A DNA stretch of 48,329 nucleotides from an uncultured Bacilli bacterium (lineage in GTDB: Bacteria > Bacillota_I > Bacilli_A > RF39 > UBA660): NCBI GenBank assembly GCA_934101275.1, contig CAKOQM010000004.1, positions 1 through 48,329 of the forward strand, in the 5' to 3' direction. Below the pieces are notes generated by a model. It made no database searches and was not told the DNA's origin. It saw only the letters and a list, made by a program, of their open reading frames with translations. Each line of letters begins with the position of its first letter. Position 1 is the first letter of the stretch. The translations under genes and the position numbers were made by a program. This document shows, one piece after another, positions 1 through 8,082 of this stretch.

Positions 1-20
1 TTTTAGTTTTACTAAAAATC

Positions 21-47
21 AAAAAGCCTTATTTTTCAAGGCTTTTT
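21..47 (-). terminator. Intrinsic terminator of rlmD
   Basis: On the minus strand AAAAAGCCTT pairs with AAGGCTTTTT across a 7-base loop, with the stem overlapping the rlmD stop codon and a T-run following. It is nearly symmetrical and could also act on the other strand. Confidence 0.8.
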
Positions 48-1237
48 CGATGTAGTACTGAAACGCATTCAACGTGTTTACTATAAGAAAACATATCATA
101 AAGTTTTATTGACTGAATTTCATAGTATTTAGTAAACTCTTTTAAATCTCTTACTAACGTTAATGGGTTACAAGAAACATATAAAATTTTAGGAATATTA
201 GAATCAATAAGTGTCTTTATCACAATAGGTTTTAAGCCACTTCTTGGTGGATCTACTAAAGAAAGTGTAACATTGTGTTTTACCTTAGGTAAAATATTTT
301 CTACTTTGCCAACATTAAAAGATACGTTTTCAATATAATTTAAACGGGCATTTTCTAAAGCCATTAAAATTGCCTCTTTATTTTCTTCGATACCTATAAC
401 ACTCTTAGCTTTTAAAGCCAAAGGAAGAGAAAAGAAACCTACTCCACAGTAAAGATCATATACTTCATCTTTAGGATTTACATAAGTCATGACATCTTCT
501 TTTATCTTTTCGGAAATATAGGCATTTACTTGAAAAAAGGAATGAAAAGAATAACGATAATAAATATTTCCTCTTTGTTCTTCTAAAATATTAGTTCCAT
601 AAACTAATCTATTATTAAGTAAAATACCTTTAATCGAGTGCTTTTTCGTTAATTCTTCTAAAATAGAAATTTTATCTTGGGTTTTAATATTTAAAAGCAT
701 ATCCCCTTTACTATCTGTTTGAATGACAAGTTCACCATTTTGAAAATGAAACATGGAAAAGTCTTTTAAAAGACTCTCAATAAAAGTACTTAACAAAAAG
801 CAATTTTTAATGGGAATGAAACGATGACTTTGTTCTTCATAGTAACCAAACTCTCCTTCTTGTACCTTTAAACTCACTTTATTACGATAACCTAAAACAG
901 GTCTTGAAGGTTCTATTTCTAAAGAAGAAAAAGAAATATTGTTTTGTTTTAATAAATCACTGATAATTTCTTTTTTGTACTTTAGGGAATTTTCATAGGA
1001 AAGATGAGAAAAAGCACAACCACCACAAAGACTACTATAAGGGCAAAAAGAAGGTATTCTTTCCGGACTTTTCTCTATTATTTCCTTTAGGCTAGCGTTA
1101 TTATAATGCTTTTCACTCTTTTCTAAACTGATATCAACAACTTCGTCTTTTAAAGTTTTAGGAACAAAAGTCACTTTACCATCAATATGACAAAGTCCTC
1201 TGCCTTCATAATCAAATTTTTCAATACGTACTTTCAT
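29..1237 (-). CDS. rlmD: 23S rRNA (uracil-C5)-methyltransferase, RlmD/RlmCD (TrmA/RumA) family
   Basis: SAM-dependent enzyme of the RumA family, which makes 5-methyluridine in 23S rRNA. An N-terminal TRAM-like RNA-binding domain (about 1-55) is followed by iron-sulfur cluster cysteines C65, C71, C74 and C146. The SAM-binding loop DLYCGVGFFSLPLA lies in the C-terminal Rossmann domain, followed by a DPPRSG motif and the catalytic cysteine in VSCNP (about C356). The 402-residue length is slightly short for the family but every motif is present. Start ATG at 1235-1237. A truncated second copy lies about 1.36 kb upstream at 1970-2596, sharing an identical 5' tract. Family assignment is secure; the exact uridine modified (U747, U1939 or both) cannot be told from sequence. 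Confidence 0.93.
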   Translation of the reverse strand: MKVRIEKFDYEGRGLCHIDGKVTFVPKTLKDEVVDISLEKSEKHYNNASLKEIIEKSPERIPSFCPYSSLCGGCAFSHLSYENSLKYKKEIISDLLKQNNISFSSLEIEPSRPVLGYRNKVSLKVQEGEFGYYEEQSHRFIPIKNCFLLSTFIESLLKDFSMFHFQNGELVIQTDSKGDMLLNIKTQDKISILEELTKKHSIKGILLNNRLVYGTNILEEQRGNIYYRYSFHSFFQVNAYISEKIKEDVMTYVNPKDEVYDLYCGVGFFSLPLALKAKSVIGIEENKEAILMALENARLNYIENVSFNVGKVENILPKVKHNVTLSLVDPPRSGLKPIVIKTLIDSNIPKILYVSCNPLTLVRDLKEFTKYYEIQSIKLYDMFSYSKHVECVSVLHRKSLEK

Positions 1238-1260
1238 AAAATCATCGCTTTCTTTTTAAA

Positions 1261-1289
1261 AGAGTATCATATGCTAACTTTTTTTGCAA
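1261..1289 (-). promoter_or_regulatory. Probable promoter of rlmD
   Basis: Minus strand TTGCAA, 17-base spacer, TACTCT preceded by TGA (extended -10). The same arrangement occurs before the truncated copy (2620-2648) with a better -35, TTGAAA. The -10 is weak, so support is mainly from position and conservation in the duplicate. Confidence 0.4.
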
Positions 1290-1407
1290 GAAACGCATAA
1301 TTTTTGTTAATCCTTAGTTAAACTATCACCTATAATTTATCTCTACAATATAAAGATAAGTTTCTTCACCAAAAGAAAATAAATTTTGAAAAATTTCCAT
1401 ATGTAAA

Positions 1408-1448
1408 GAAAAAAACTGTCGAAATTAATTACATAATTTATCAACAGT
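1408..1448 (-). terminator. Intrinsic terminator of the 1463-1840 gene
   Basis: Minus-strand stem ACTGTTGA / TCGACAGT (one G-U pair) followed by seven T. It sits 15 bases beyond the stop codon of the small membrane protein gene and separates it from rlmD. Confidence 0.7.
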
Positions 1449-1462
1449 CCCTACCTAATATA

Positions 1463-1840
1463 TTATTTATTTTTATGATACTTTATTATATAAGTATTAT
1501 AAAAATCATGTTGCGTAACTTTAATTTCAAATTCTAAATCAGAATAGACAGAATTTAAACTTTTTTCTAAATTTTCTAACTCTTTTGTTAAAGATTCATA
1601 ATCTTTTTTAGAACGAAAAGTTGCCACATGAGAACAGCATTCCGATACAAAACAAGATTTTTCAGGAATATCAATCTTGTCCTTTGTAACTAATTCATAT
1701 TGTTTTTGATTATAAAGTGTTTGACAACGATTTCCAAATTCATCCCTAGGATTAATTATAAAATTATAAACCAAGTAAATACTCACTAGCAAAATCAATA
1801 TAGAAATAATAATAGTTCTTTGTTTCCAACCATTTCTCAT
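1463..1840 (-). CDS. Small single-pass membrane protein of unknown function
   Basis: I do not recognise this 125-residue protein. A basic N-terminus is followed by one hydrophobic helix (about 9-28), leaving roughly 95 residues probably outside the cell. That part has four Cys, including a Cys-Cys pair near residue 68, and a charged, probably helical stretch (about 75-95). Start ATG at 1838-1840 follows AAAGGAG at good spacing. It has its own extended -10 promoter and terminator, so it is monocistronic. It lies between the intact and truncated rlmD copies, so recombination between those direct repeats would delete it. Confidence 0.65.
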   Translation of the reverse strand: MRNGWKQRTIIISILILLVSIYLVYNFIINPRDEFGNRCQTLYNQKQYELVTKDKIDIPEKSCFVSECCSHVATFRSKKDYESLTKELENLEKSLNSVYSDLEFEIKVTQHDFYNTYIIKYHKNK

Positions 1841-1912
1841 AAATTTCTCCTTTTCCCAAAAAAACTCTTGTTTTTAACCATCGTTAGCACATCTTCTCAT
1901 CAATTAATGTTA

Positions 1913-1921
1913 ATTATAGCA
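1913..1921 (-). promoter_or_regulatory. Extended -10 promoter of the small membrane protein gene
   Basis: Minus strand reads TGCTATAAT, a perfect -10 with a TGn extension, about 70 bases before the start codon. No convincing -35 at 16-18 bases, which extended -10 promoters can do without. Confidence 0.55.
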
Positions 1922-1969
1922 TAATTTTTTTATTTCATATACTTTTCTTTCTGATTAAATTATATATGA

Positions 1970-2596
1970 TTAAAAATGTTTCAATAAAGATCTTTGTAAT
2001 GGTTTAGTAAATTCTTCTAAAATAGAAATTTTATCTTGGGTTTTAATATTTAAAAGCATCTCCCCTTTACTATTTGTTTGTATAATAAGTTCGCCATTTT
2101 GAAAATGAAACATAGAAAAATCTTTTAAAAGACTTTCAATAAAAGGACTTAACAAATAACAATTTTTAATAGGAATGAAACGATGACTTTGTTCTTCGTA
2201 GTAGCCAAACTCTTTTTCTTCTACTTTTAAACTTACTTTATTACGATATCCTAAAACAGGTCTTGAAGGAATAATTTCTAAAGAAGAAAAAGAAATATTG
2301 TTTTGTTTTAATAAATCACTGATAATTTCTTTTTTGTACTTTAGGGAATTTTCATAGGAAAGATGAGAAAAAGCACAACCACCACAAAGACTACTATAAG
2401 GGCAAAAAGAAGGTATTCTTTCCGGACTTTTCTCTATTATTTCCTTTAGGCTAGCGTTATTATAATGCTTTTCACTCTTTTCTAAACTGATATCAACAAC
2501 TTCGTCTTTTAAAGTTTTAGGAACAAAAGTCACTTTACCATCAATATGACAAAGTCCTCTGCCTTCATAATCAAATTTTTCAATACGTACTTTCAT
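1970..2596 (-). pseudogene. Truncated duplicate of rlmD (N-terminal half only)
   Basis: A second rlmD copy whose first 108 residues are identical to the intact gene at 29-1237. It then diverges modestly (for example E to I at 109) and loses homology near residue 197, ending after 208 residues with an unrelated tail. It keeps the TRAM-like part and the four cluster cysteines. It lacks the whole SAM-binding domain and the VSCNP cysteine, so it cannot methylate RNA. Homology includes the upstream sequence to about 2660. Most likely a decaying duplicate; a surviving RNA-binding fragment is possible but less likely. Confidence 0.85.
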
Positions 2597-2619
2597 AAAA
2601 TCATCGCTTTCTTTTTAAA

Positions 2620-2648
2620 AGAGTATCATATGCAAACTTTTTTTTCAA
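2620..2648 (-). promoter_or_regulatory. Promoter-like element of the truncated rlmD copy
   Basis: Minus strand TTGAAA, 17-base spacer, TACTCT with TGA extension, duplicated from the rlmD upstream region. It has changes at the -35 and an A/T swap in the spacer relative to the intact gene. Confidence 0.35.
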
Positions 2649-2653
2649 GAAAC

Positions 2654-2682
2654 GCATAAATTTTTTTCTTTGTTTCATATTA
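2654..2682 (+). promoter_or_regulatory. Possible sigma-G-type promoter of the germination operon
   Basis: GCATA (2654-2658), 17 bases, CATATTA (2676-2682). This resembles the forespore sigma-G pattern known from Bacillus (GHATR, 17-18, CATAMTA), with one mismatch in the -10. GerA operons are classic sigma-G targets. Caveat: the predicted start near 2689 would leave a leader of only about 9 bases before the ATG at 2698. Confidence 0.35.
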
Positions 2683-2697
2683 AAAATGGTGATATCA

Positions 2698-4134
2698 ATG
2701 CAAAATAAAATTTTAAGGCAAATAGAAAAACAATTTGAAAACAATACTGATTTTGTCACAAAAAAAATCAAGATAAACTACCGAACAACTTTATACGTTT
2801 TATATTTAGAAAGTGTCACGGGTAGTGATAAAGTTAATGATTATATTTTAAAAAACATTACTCTTTTAACAGCCTTAAAAAAGAAATCATTTAAAGATAT
2901 TCAAAGTTTAATTCCGGCACCTCATACTTTAATTTTAAATAAAATAGATGAAATCGAATTTTATATAACAAATGGCTTTACCATTGTTATTAAAGGTAGT
3001 GAGATTTTAGCTTTAGAAACCAAAGCAGATATTACAAGAGGAATACCAGAGGCTAAAACAGAACAGGACGTATTTGGACCTAAAGATGCTTTTACAGAAA
3101 ATATTCAAATTAATTTAGGTCTTGTTAAAAGAAGAATTAAATCTAGTACCTTGAAAGCCTTAAATGTTGTCATAGGTAGAAAAACTAATACAACTTTAAA
3201 TATTTTATATTTTGATGATATTGTTAAAAAAGATAGTCTTGATAAAATTTATAAACAACTTAAAAAAATAGATATTGATGGTATTATTGATTCCGGTGTT
3301 ATTGCCGAATATTTAGAAGAAGAAAACAAGACTAATTTTCCAACAGTTATTAAAACAGAAAGACCTGATTATGTATCTAGTGCTTTAATGGCCGGAAAAA
3401 TAGTTATTTTAATAGATACATCACCTTTTGCCCTTATATTGCCAGCTTTTTTTGGTGATTTTATTAATCCTGTCAGTGATGATTATCGTAAAACAAATAA
3501 TATTAATTTTTTAAAAGTATTACGTTTTATGTGCTTTTTTATAACAATGATGGCACCTGGTCTTTACATTGCCCTTATTAATTATAATCCTGAAACGATT
3601 CCCTCTTCTTTACTTATTAATTTTGCAGCCCAACGAAATAATGTACCTTTTCCTACTTTGGTAGAAGCTATTTTAATGCTTTTTATTTATGAAATTTTAA
3701 GAGAAAGTGATATTCGTTTTCCTAACACTTACGGAAGTGCTATTTCCATACTTGGGGCTTTAATCCTTGGTGAAGCTGCGGTATCAGCAGGTTTTGTTAG
3801 TCCGATTATGATTATCGTCATTGCCTTTACTTTTATTACAAGTTTAATATTTACGGAAACTGAACTTGTTGATGCCGCTCGTTATTTTAGAATTATCTTT
3901 CTTTTTGCCGCGGCTTTATATGGCCTTTATGGCATTGTTTTAGCCTTTATTTATTTTCTCATTCATGTCATTGAAATTAAAACCCTCGATGAACCTTATT
4001 TTTATCCTCTAGCCCCTTTTGACTTCAAATATTTAATGCAAGGTCTTCTTAAAAACAATTTTTCTAAAAACAACGAAAGAAGCCCTTTACTTACCGAACA
4101 AAACTTTACGAAACAAAGGAGGATTGCCAAATGA
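2698..4134 (+). CDS. gerAA: Spore germination protein GerA family, subunit A
   Basis: The A subunit of a GerA-type nutrient germinant receptor, which sits in the spore inner membrane and triggers germination. A long soluble N-terminal region (about 1-275) is followed by a hydrophobic C-terminal half with several membrane segments. The family signature around GKIVILIDTSPFALILPAFF (about residues 236-255) is clear. I chose ATG 2698 because GGTGAT lies 4 bases before it; an in-frame ATG at 2686 is possible. The stop overlaps the start of the C subunit (ATGA). The ligand cannot be predicted. About 478 residues, normal for the family. Confidence 0.93.
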   Translation: MQNKILRQIEKQFENNTDFVTKKIKINYRTTLYVLYLESVTGSDKVNDYILKNITLLTALKKKSFKDIQSLIPAPHTLILNKIDEIEFYITNGFTIVIKGSEILALETKADITRGIPEAKTEQDVFGPKDAFTENIQINLGLVKRRIKSSTLKALNVVIGRKTNTTLNILYFDDIVKKDSLDKIYKQLKKIDIDGIIDSGVIAEYLEEENKTNFPTVIKTERPDYVSSALMAGKIVILIDTSPFALILPAFFGDFINPVSDDYRKTNNINFLKVLRFMCFFITMMAPGLYIALINYNPETIPSSLLINFAAQRNNVPFPTLVEAILMLFIYEILRESDIRFPNTYGSAISILGALILGEAAVSAGFVSPIMIIVIAFTFITSLIFTETELVDAARYFRIIFLFAAALYGLYGIVLAFIYFLIHVIEIKTLDEPYFYPLAPFDFKYLMQGLLKNNFSKNNERSPLLTEQNFTKQRRIAK

Positions 4135-5207
4135 AAAAATTACTTTTTATTCTTCTTATTCCTCTTTTTTTAGGAGGTTGTTATGACTATCAAGAATTAA
4201 ATGATTTAGCCATTATTTCAGGGATTGCCATTGATTATGAAGATGATTATGAGGTTACTTTTGAAGTTTTGGAATGTCAAAAAGAAAACGATGAAAAAGC
4301 ATCTTATGTAAAAGCAACTGGTAAAACAATTTCTGAAGCCTTCGCCAATGCTAGTTTAAAAATTCATAAAGAAGGCTATTTTGCCCATGTTAAAGTGATT
4401 TTATTTAGTGAAGAAATCGCTAAAAACTATATGCAAGATGTAACTGACTACATTTTAAGGGAACCTAATATTCGCAAAATCTTTTACCCTCTTATCGTTT
4501 TAGATGGAAAAGCATCTGTAATACTTGAAAATAATAATGAAGCATCTCCAGTGACATCTGTGGCTCTAGAAAAAGCCCTTACTAATAATCGTTCTACTCC
4601 CAAAATAGCAATTACCATGGATTTTGAAACTTTGATGAATAACTTTGTTGACCCTAAAAAAGATGCTTATTTAAATACAATAAAAAAAGATGAAACAACA
4701 ACTTTTGCTCTTTCTGGAATGGCCTTATTTAAGGATTATCAAATGGTTGGACAATTAAATGAACAAGAAACTTCTTTATTTAATTTGCTTAAAAATACAA
4801 GTGATAACACGTTTATTAAAATGGCCTGTCCTTTTAAAGAAGATAAAACTATTACCATTGATTTATATCATAATCGCGATACAGATATAAAAGTAAAAGA
4901 AGATAATATTCTTATCGATTCCTCTTTAAAGGGAAGTGTTATTGAAGATAACTGTGAAATAGATTTTCGTACTTCTTCTAGTTATGAAGAGTTAAGTCAT
5001 ACTTTTAGTGACGAAATCAAAAAGGAAATAAATCATTTAATAAAAAAAATTCAAAATTTCCAAAGTGATGTTTTAGAATTTCAAAATATTTATTATCAAA
5101 AAGAAAGGAAAGAATTAACAAATTGGTATTTAAAAGATACGTTAGTTAATATCGATTTAGATATCAATAAAAATGGGTTAATTTTTGAGGTGAATCCAAA
5201 TGAATGA
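4131..5207 (+). CDS. gerAC: Spore germination lipoprotein, Ger(x)C family (subunit C)
   Basis: The C subunit of the germinant receptor, a lipoprotein anchored to the outer face of the spore inner membrane. A short signal peptide ends in the lipobox LGGC, so the lipidated residue is Cys17. It is followed by the typical start of the mature protein (YDYQELNDLAIISGIAID). At 358 residues it is of usual family length. It overlaps the upstream gene by 4 bases and the downstream permease by 8 bases, indicating translational coupling. The order A-C-B differs from the A-B-C order of Bacillus subtilis gerA. Confidence 0.93.
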   Translation: MKKLLFILLIPLFLGGCYDYQELNDLAIISGIAIDYEDDYEVTFEVLECQKENDEKASYVKATGKTISEAFANASLKIHKEGYFAHVKVILFSEEIAKNYMQDVTDYILREPNIRKIFYPLIVLDGKASVILENNNEASPVTSVALEKALTNNRSTPKIAITMDFETLMNNFVDPKKDAYLNTIKKDETTTFALSGMALFKDYQMVGQLNEQETSLFNLLKNTSDNTFIKMACPFKEDKTITIDLYHNRDTDIKVKEDNILIDSSLKGSVIEDNCEIDFRTSSSYEELSHTFSDEIKKEINHLIKKIQNFQSDVLEFQNIYYQKERKELTNWYLKDTLVNIDLDINKNGLIFEVNPNE

Positions 5208-6213
5208 ACGTAAAATATTTGTTTTATCTTACTTTTTAGGGCGGGTTTTTTTCTTAGGTTTTGGCTTTTCTTATCTTTTAAAACTAACGGGTAAAGATAC
5301 TTATATATGCGCTATTTTAGGAACTATTTTCGGTACTGGTATTATCTATCTTTATGGGAAACTCAAAGAAAAGATTAATCTTATTCCTCTAAAAAAAGAT
5401 AGTAGTCTTTGGAAATATATACTTTTAGTTATCTTTTTTCTTTTTAATATTTTAATTTATACTCAAATAGCCTTTATTTTCCAAACGTTTGCTGATTCTT
5501 TTTTCTTACTTAAATCGCCTATATATTTTATTTCATTTCCCATTCCTTTTTTGGTCTTTCGAGCTTGTAAAAAAGGCTTAACTACGATTGCTAAAGTTGG
5601 CGAAATTTTAATGCCTATTTCTTTCATTTTATTTATTTTTGCAGGTCTTGGTTTAATAAAATATTTTAAAGTAGAATCTTTTTTACCTGTTTTAACAACG
5701 AATACTCCTTCTTTACTTAAAGGTACTTTGTATTATACTTTTTATAGTACAGCCCCTTTTTTACTTTTACTTAATATGGAAGCGAAAAAAAACAAATACG
5801 TTTTAAAATATTTGTTTTCCTCTTTAACAGTCATTATTATGGCTCTTTTTATCATCGGCGTTTTAGGGCCAAATCTTATTAAAATTTATCGCTATCCGGA
5901 ATATATGACTTTAAAGAAAATTAAACTGTTTAATTTTATTGAAAAAGTAGAAAATATTATTTCAGTTACGTGGTTGTTTGATTTATTTATGACGTTATCT
6001 ATCGCTGGCAATAATTTAAAGGAATGCTTACCAAAAAAAGGTTTAAAAATCACTTTTCCAATTTTACTTTTTCTTCTTTATCTTGTTACATTACTTTGTG
6101 GCATTTATTATCCCAAAGAATTGGTTTTATATAAAATTTTACCAATACTATTAGGTATATTTGAACTGGTTAGCTTAATACTATTATTCATTTATAGTAA
6201 AAAGAAAAACTAA
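5200..6213 (+). CDS. gerAB: Spore germination permease, GerAB family (subunit B)
   Basis: The B subunit of the germinant receptor, related to APC-type amino-acid transporters and thought to bind the germinant. It is very hydrophobic, with about ten predicted membrane helices across 337 residues, slightly shorter than the usual 360 or so. Start ATG at 5200 overlaps the preceding gene. It ends 8 bases before the convergent tad operon, and I see no strong terminator in that gap. Function at family level is secure from context and topology; the specific ligand is unknown. Confidence 0.9.
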   Translation: MNERKIFVLSYFLGRVFFLGFGFSYLLKLTGKDTYICAILGTIFGTGIIYLYGKLKEKINLIPLKKDSSLWKYILLVIFFLFNILIYTQIAFIFQTFADSFFLLKSPIYFISFPIPFLVFRACKKGLTTIAKVGEILMPISFILFIFAGLGLIKYFKVESFLPVLTTNTPSLLKGTLYYTFYSTAPFLLLLNMEAKKNKYVLKYLFSSLTVIIMALFIIGVLGPNLIKIYRYPEYMTLKKIKLFNFIEKVENIISVTWLFDLFMTLSIAGNNLKECLPKKGLKITFPILLFLLYLVTLLCGIYYPKELVLYKILPILLGIFELVSLILLFIYSKKKN

Positions 6214-6221
6214 AGTACTCA

Positions 6222-6773
6222 TTAAGTCGTTATTTTGTAATGGGAAAAATAATAAAAGCAATCTTTTTGTTCACAGGTTGTACCATCTTTTTTGTGCTTG
6301 AACTCTACCACGAAGTATAAAATATTTTCCTCTTCATCATCAAGTGTATTTAAATAACTCATTAAATTTTGATCCGTACATATCGTCGTATACTTATCTT
6401 TAGGACAAGAGACGATCTCACTTATCGTGGATGGAAGTAAATAAATGGCTTCAACATGCAGTTCAGCCCACATATTTTCAAAAAAAGCACTTTCTTTTTC
6501 ATAATCAGGAAAAAGATTTGTACGGCTTCGATAAATCGTTTCATAACTTTTTTCACCAGATTTTATATTATCAACAAGATCACTTAAATTAAAGTTTTCT
6601 AAGTAACGATATAAAAAATAAGTTTCATAAATTTTAGGAGGATCATCATATCTTAATTTTCTTGTTTCTCTATTGCTTGTTGTGACAAATAAAGTATAAA
6701 GTACCATTAAAGATACAATTAAAAAACCTGTCACAACAATTGTTTCAATAAAAACAAAACCATTTTTTTTCAT
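6222..6773 (-). CDS. Pseudopilin-like protein with class III-like prepilin leader
   Basis: A 183-residue protein beginning MKKNG then FVFIETIVV, a short basic leader, Gly cleavage site and Glu at mature position 5, as in type IV pilins and pseudopilins. A hydrophobic helix runs to about residue 30. The rest is presumably extracellular and has four Cys, two of them close together near residues 168-172, that could form disulfides. It is the last gene of the tad operon, 10 bases after a second pseudopilin. Start ATG follows AAGGAGG. The leader motif is clear; the role (minor pilin or assembly initiator) is inferred from position. Confidence 0.75.
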   Translation of the reverse strand: MKKNGFVFIETIVVTGFLIVSLMVLYTLFVTTSNRETRKLRYDDPPKIYETYFLYRYLENFNLSDLVDNIKSGEKSYETIYRSRTNLFPDYEKESAFFENMWAELHVEAIYLLPSTISEIVSCPKDKYTTICTDQNLMSYLNTLDDEEENILYFVVEFKHKKDGTTCEQKDCFYYFSHYKITT

Positions 6774-6783
6774 TAAATCCTCC

Positions 6784-7374
6784 TTACTTTTTTACTAAAA
6801 AGAAAAATTCTACATCATCAATGGCATTATCATCAGCACCGGTTAAAACAGGAATAATGATGTGATAATATTTAAAGTCCGGACTTACAGCATAGTCTTC
6901 ATTTTTTGTTTCATCGGTTCCACAGTTATAATTACAAACACCGTCACCATCGGTATCTACGGGTCTATAAATTGTATTACCTTCATAACTTAACACTTTG
7001 ATACCTGCTAAATCAAATTTTTCATCATCGTTATCATCGGCTAAGGAAAAGCTTTCTTTTTCTTGAGCGGTATTTTGATATGTTATTTTTTTCTCTTCTA
7101 CTTCTATAGTTAAAGGATTGGCATTTAAAAAAGTAATCACAATCGTTTTAGAATCGGGTGTCATTGTTACTCTTTCCACAGTATTATTTAATATTTCTTC
7201 TTCGACATCTTTAATAAGGGTTGCTCTACTCACTAAAAAATCTTTGGCATAAGATGAATGCTTAGACTCATATTGAATATCGTTTAAAAGACTAAATAAA
7301 AATAGCATGACAACAGAGATAAGGGCAATACTGATAATAATTTCCAAAAGAGTCATGCCCCTTTTATTTAACAT
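6784..7374 (-). CDS. Prepilin-type N-terminal cleavage/methylation domain protein
   Basis: The leader MLNKRG is followed by MTLLEIIISIALISVV, the canonical type IV prepilin motif with Gly before the cut and Glu5 after it, then a membrane helix. The remaining 165 residues are acidic and include a D-rich segment near residues 140-150 (DTDGDGVCNYNCGTD) that resembles an EF-hand-type calcium loop flanked by Cys. That suggests a metal-stabilised minor pilin, which is my inference. It starts 3 bases after the tadC stop, with GGGGGTG as RBS. Probable pseudopilin of the same apparatus as the Flp pilin upstream. Confidence 0.8.
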   Translation of the reverse strand: MLNKRGMTLLEIIISIALISVVMLFLFSLLNDIQYESKHSSYAKDFLVSRATLIKDVEEEILNNTVERVTMTPDSKTIVITFLNANPLTIEVEEKKITYQNTAQEKESFSLADDNDDEKFDLAGIKVLSYEGNTIYRPVDTDGDGVCNYNCGTDETKNEDYAVSPDFKYYHIIIPVLTGADDNAIDDVEFFFLVKK

Positions 7375-7377
7375 TAT

Positions 7378-8082
7378 CTAGGCACCCCCTAAAAACTCGA
7401 TTAAAACAGGGGATAAAATAACGAGTAAAATAATAGGAATGAAAAATAACACGGATATAATACTTATTTTTGTAGGGAGTTTCCCAATACGTCCTTTGAT
7501 TTCCAAAATTCTTTTATCTCTTAAAAAGTCAAGTTGGTTATTTAAAGATTCTTCAATACTATTACCAAAGACACTTGCTTGAACAATATTTAAAATGGCG
7601 TTATTAATCGCATCACTTGGTATTCTTTCTTTCATGCTAGTCATAGCTTCGGGAAAACTTTTACCTAGACGCATTTCACTTAAAGACTTTTGAAATTCTC
7701 TTGATAACTCACTATCAACATTCTTACTTGTAATAGTTAAAGAAGATGTTAAATTACGGCCACTTTCGAGGGTTAAGGCAAGGACTTCGAAAAAGAAAAT
7801 AGCTTCTTCTTCTAGTTTTTCTTCTCTTTTTTTTATCGGTAAATCAAGAAGAAAGTACTCACTTGCAAAATGGAAAATAATCACGGAAATAGGGGCCATG
7901 AAAAAACCGTTTTTAAAAAAGATCAAAATAACAACAAATAAAATAAGACTTAACATTAAACGTGTATTTAATAAATCAATAGGATCATATTTACAATTAA
8001 TACCTAAAAGTTTTACCTTTTTGGTTATTTTTTTGATGGTACTATCTAAGTATATTTTTTTTACAATACTATTTTTTTTCAT
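7378..8082 (-). CDS. tadC: Tad-type inner-membrane platform protein TadC (GspF family)
   Basis: One of two type II secretion F-domain proteins that form the membrane platform for Flp/Tad pilus assembly. It has two N-terminal hydrophobic segments (about 42-78), a cytoplasmic F domain containing FFFEVLALTLESGRNL and the later FGNSIEESL region, and a C-terminal membrane helix. At 234 residues it is at the short end for TadC. Its ATG overlaps the tadB stop (TAATG), with GGAGGTG as RBS. Assignment as TadC rather than TadB rests on gene order. Confidence 0.87.
   Translation of the reverse strand: MKKNSIVKKIYLDSTIKKITKKVKLLGINCKYDPIDLLNTRLMLSLILFVVILIFFKNGFFMAPISVIIFHFASEYFLLDLPIKKREEKLEEEAIFFFEVLALTLESGRNLTSSLTITSKNVDSELSREFQKSLSEMRLGKSFPEAMTSMKERIPSDAINNAILNIVQASVFGNSIEESLNNQLDFLRDKRILEIKGRIGKLPTKISIISVLFFIPIILLVILSPVLIEFLGGA

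Noticed and set aside
4131..4134. Possible use of genetic code 4 (TGA as Trp), as in Mollicutes
   Set aside because: The ATGA overlap here and the TGA ends at 5207 and 14124 fit the expected C-termini and tight operon spacing, so TGA is a stop. Sporulation genes also argue against Mollicutes.
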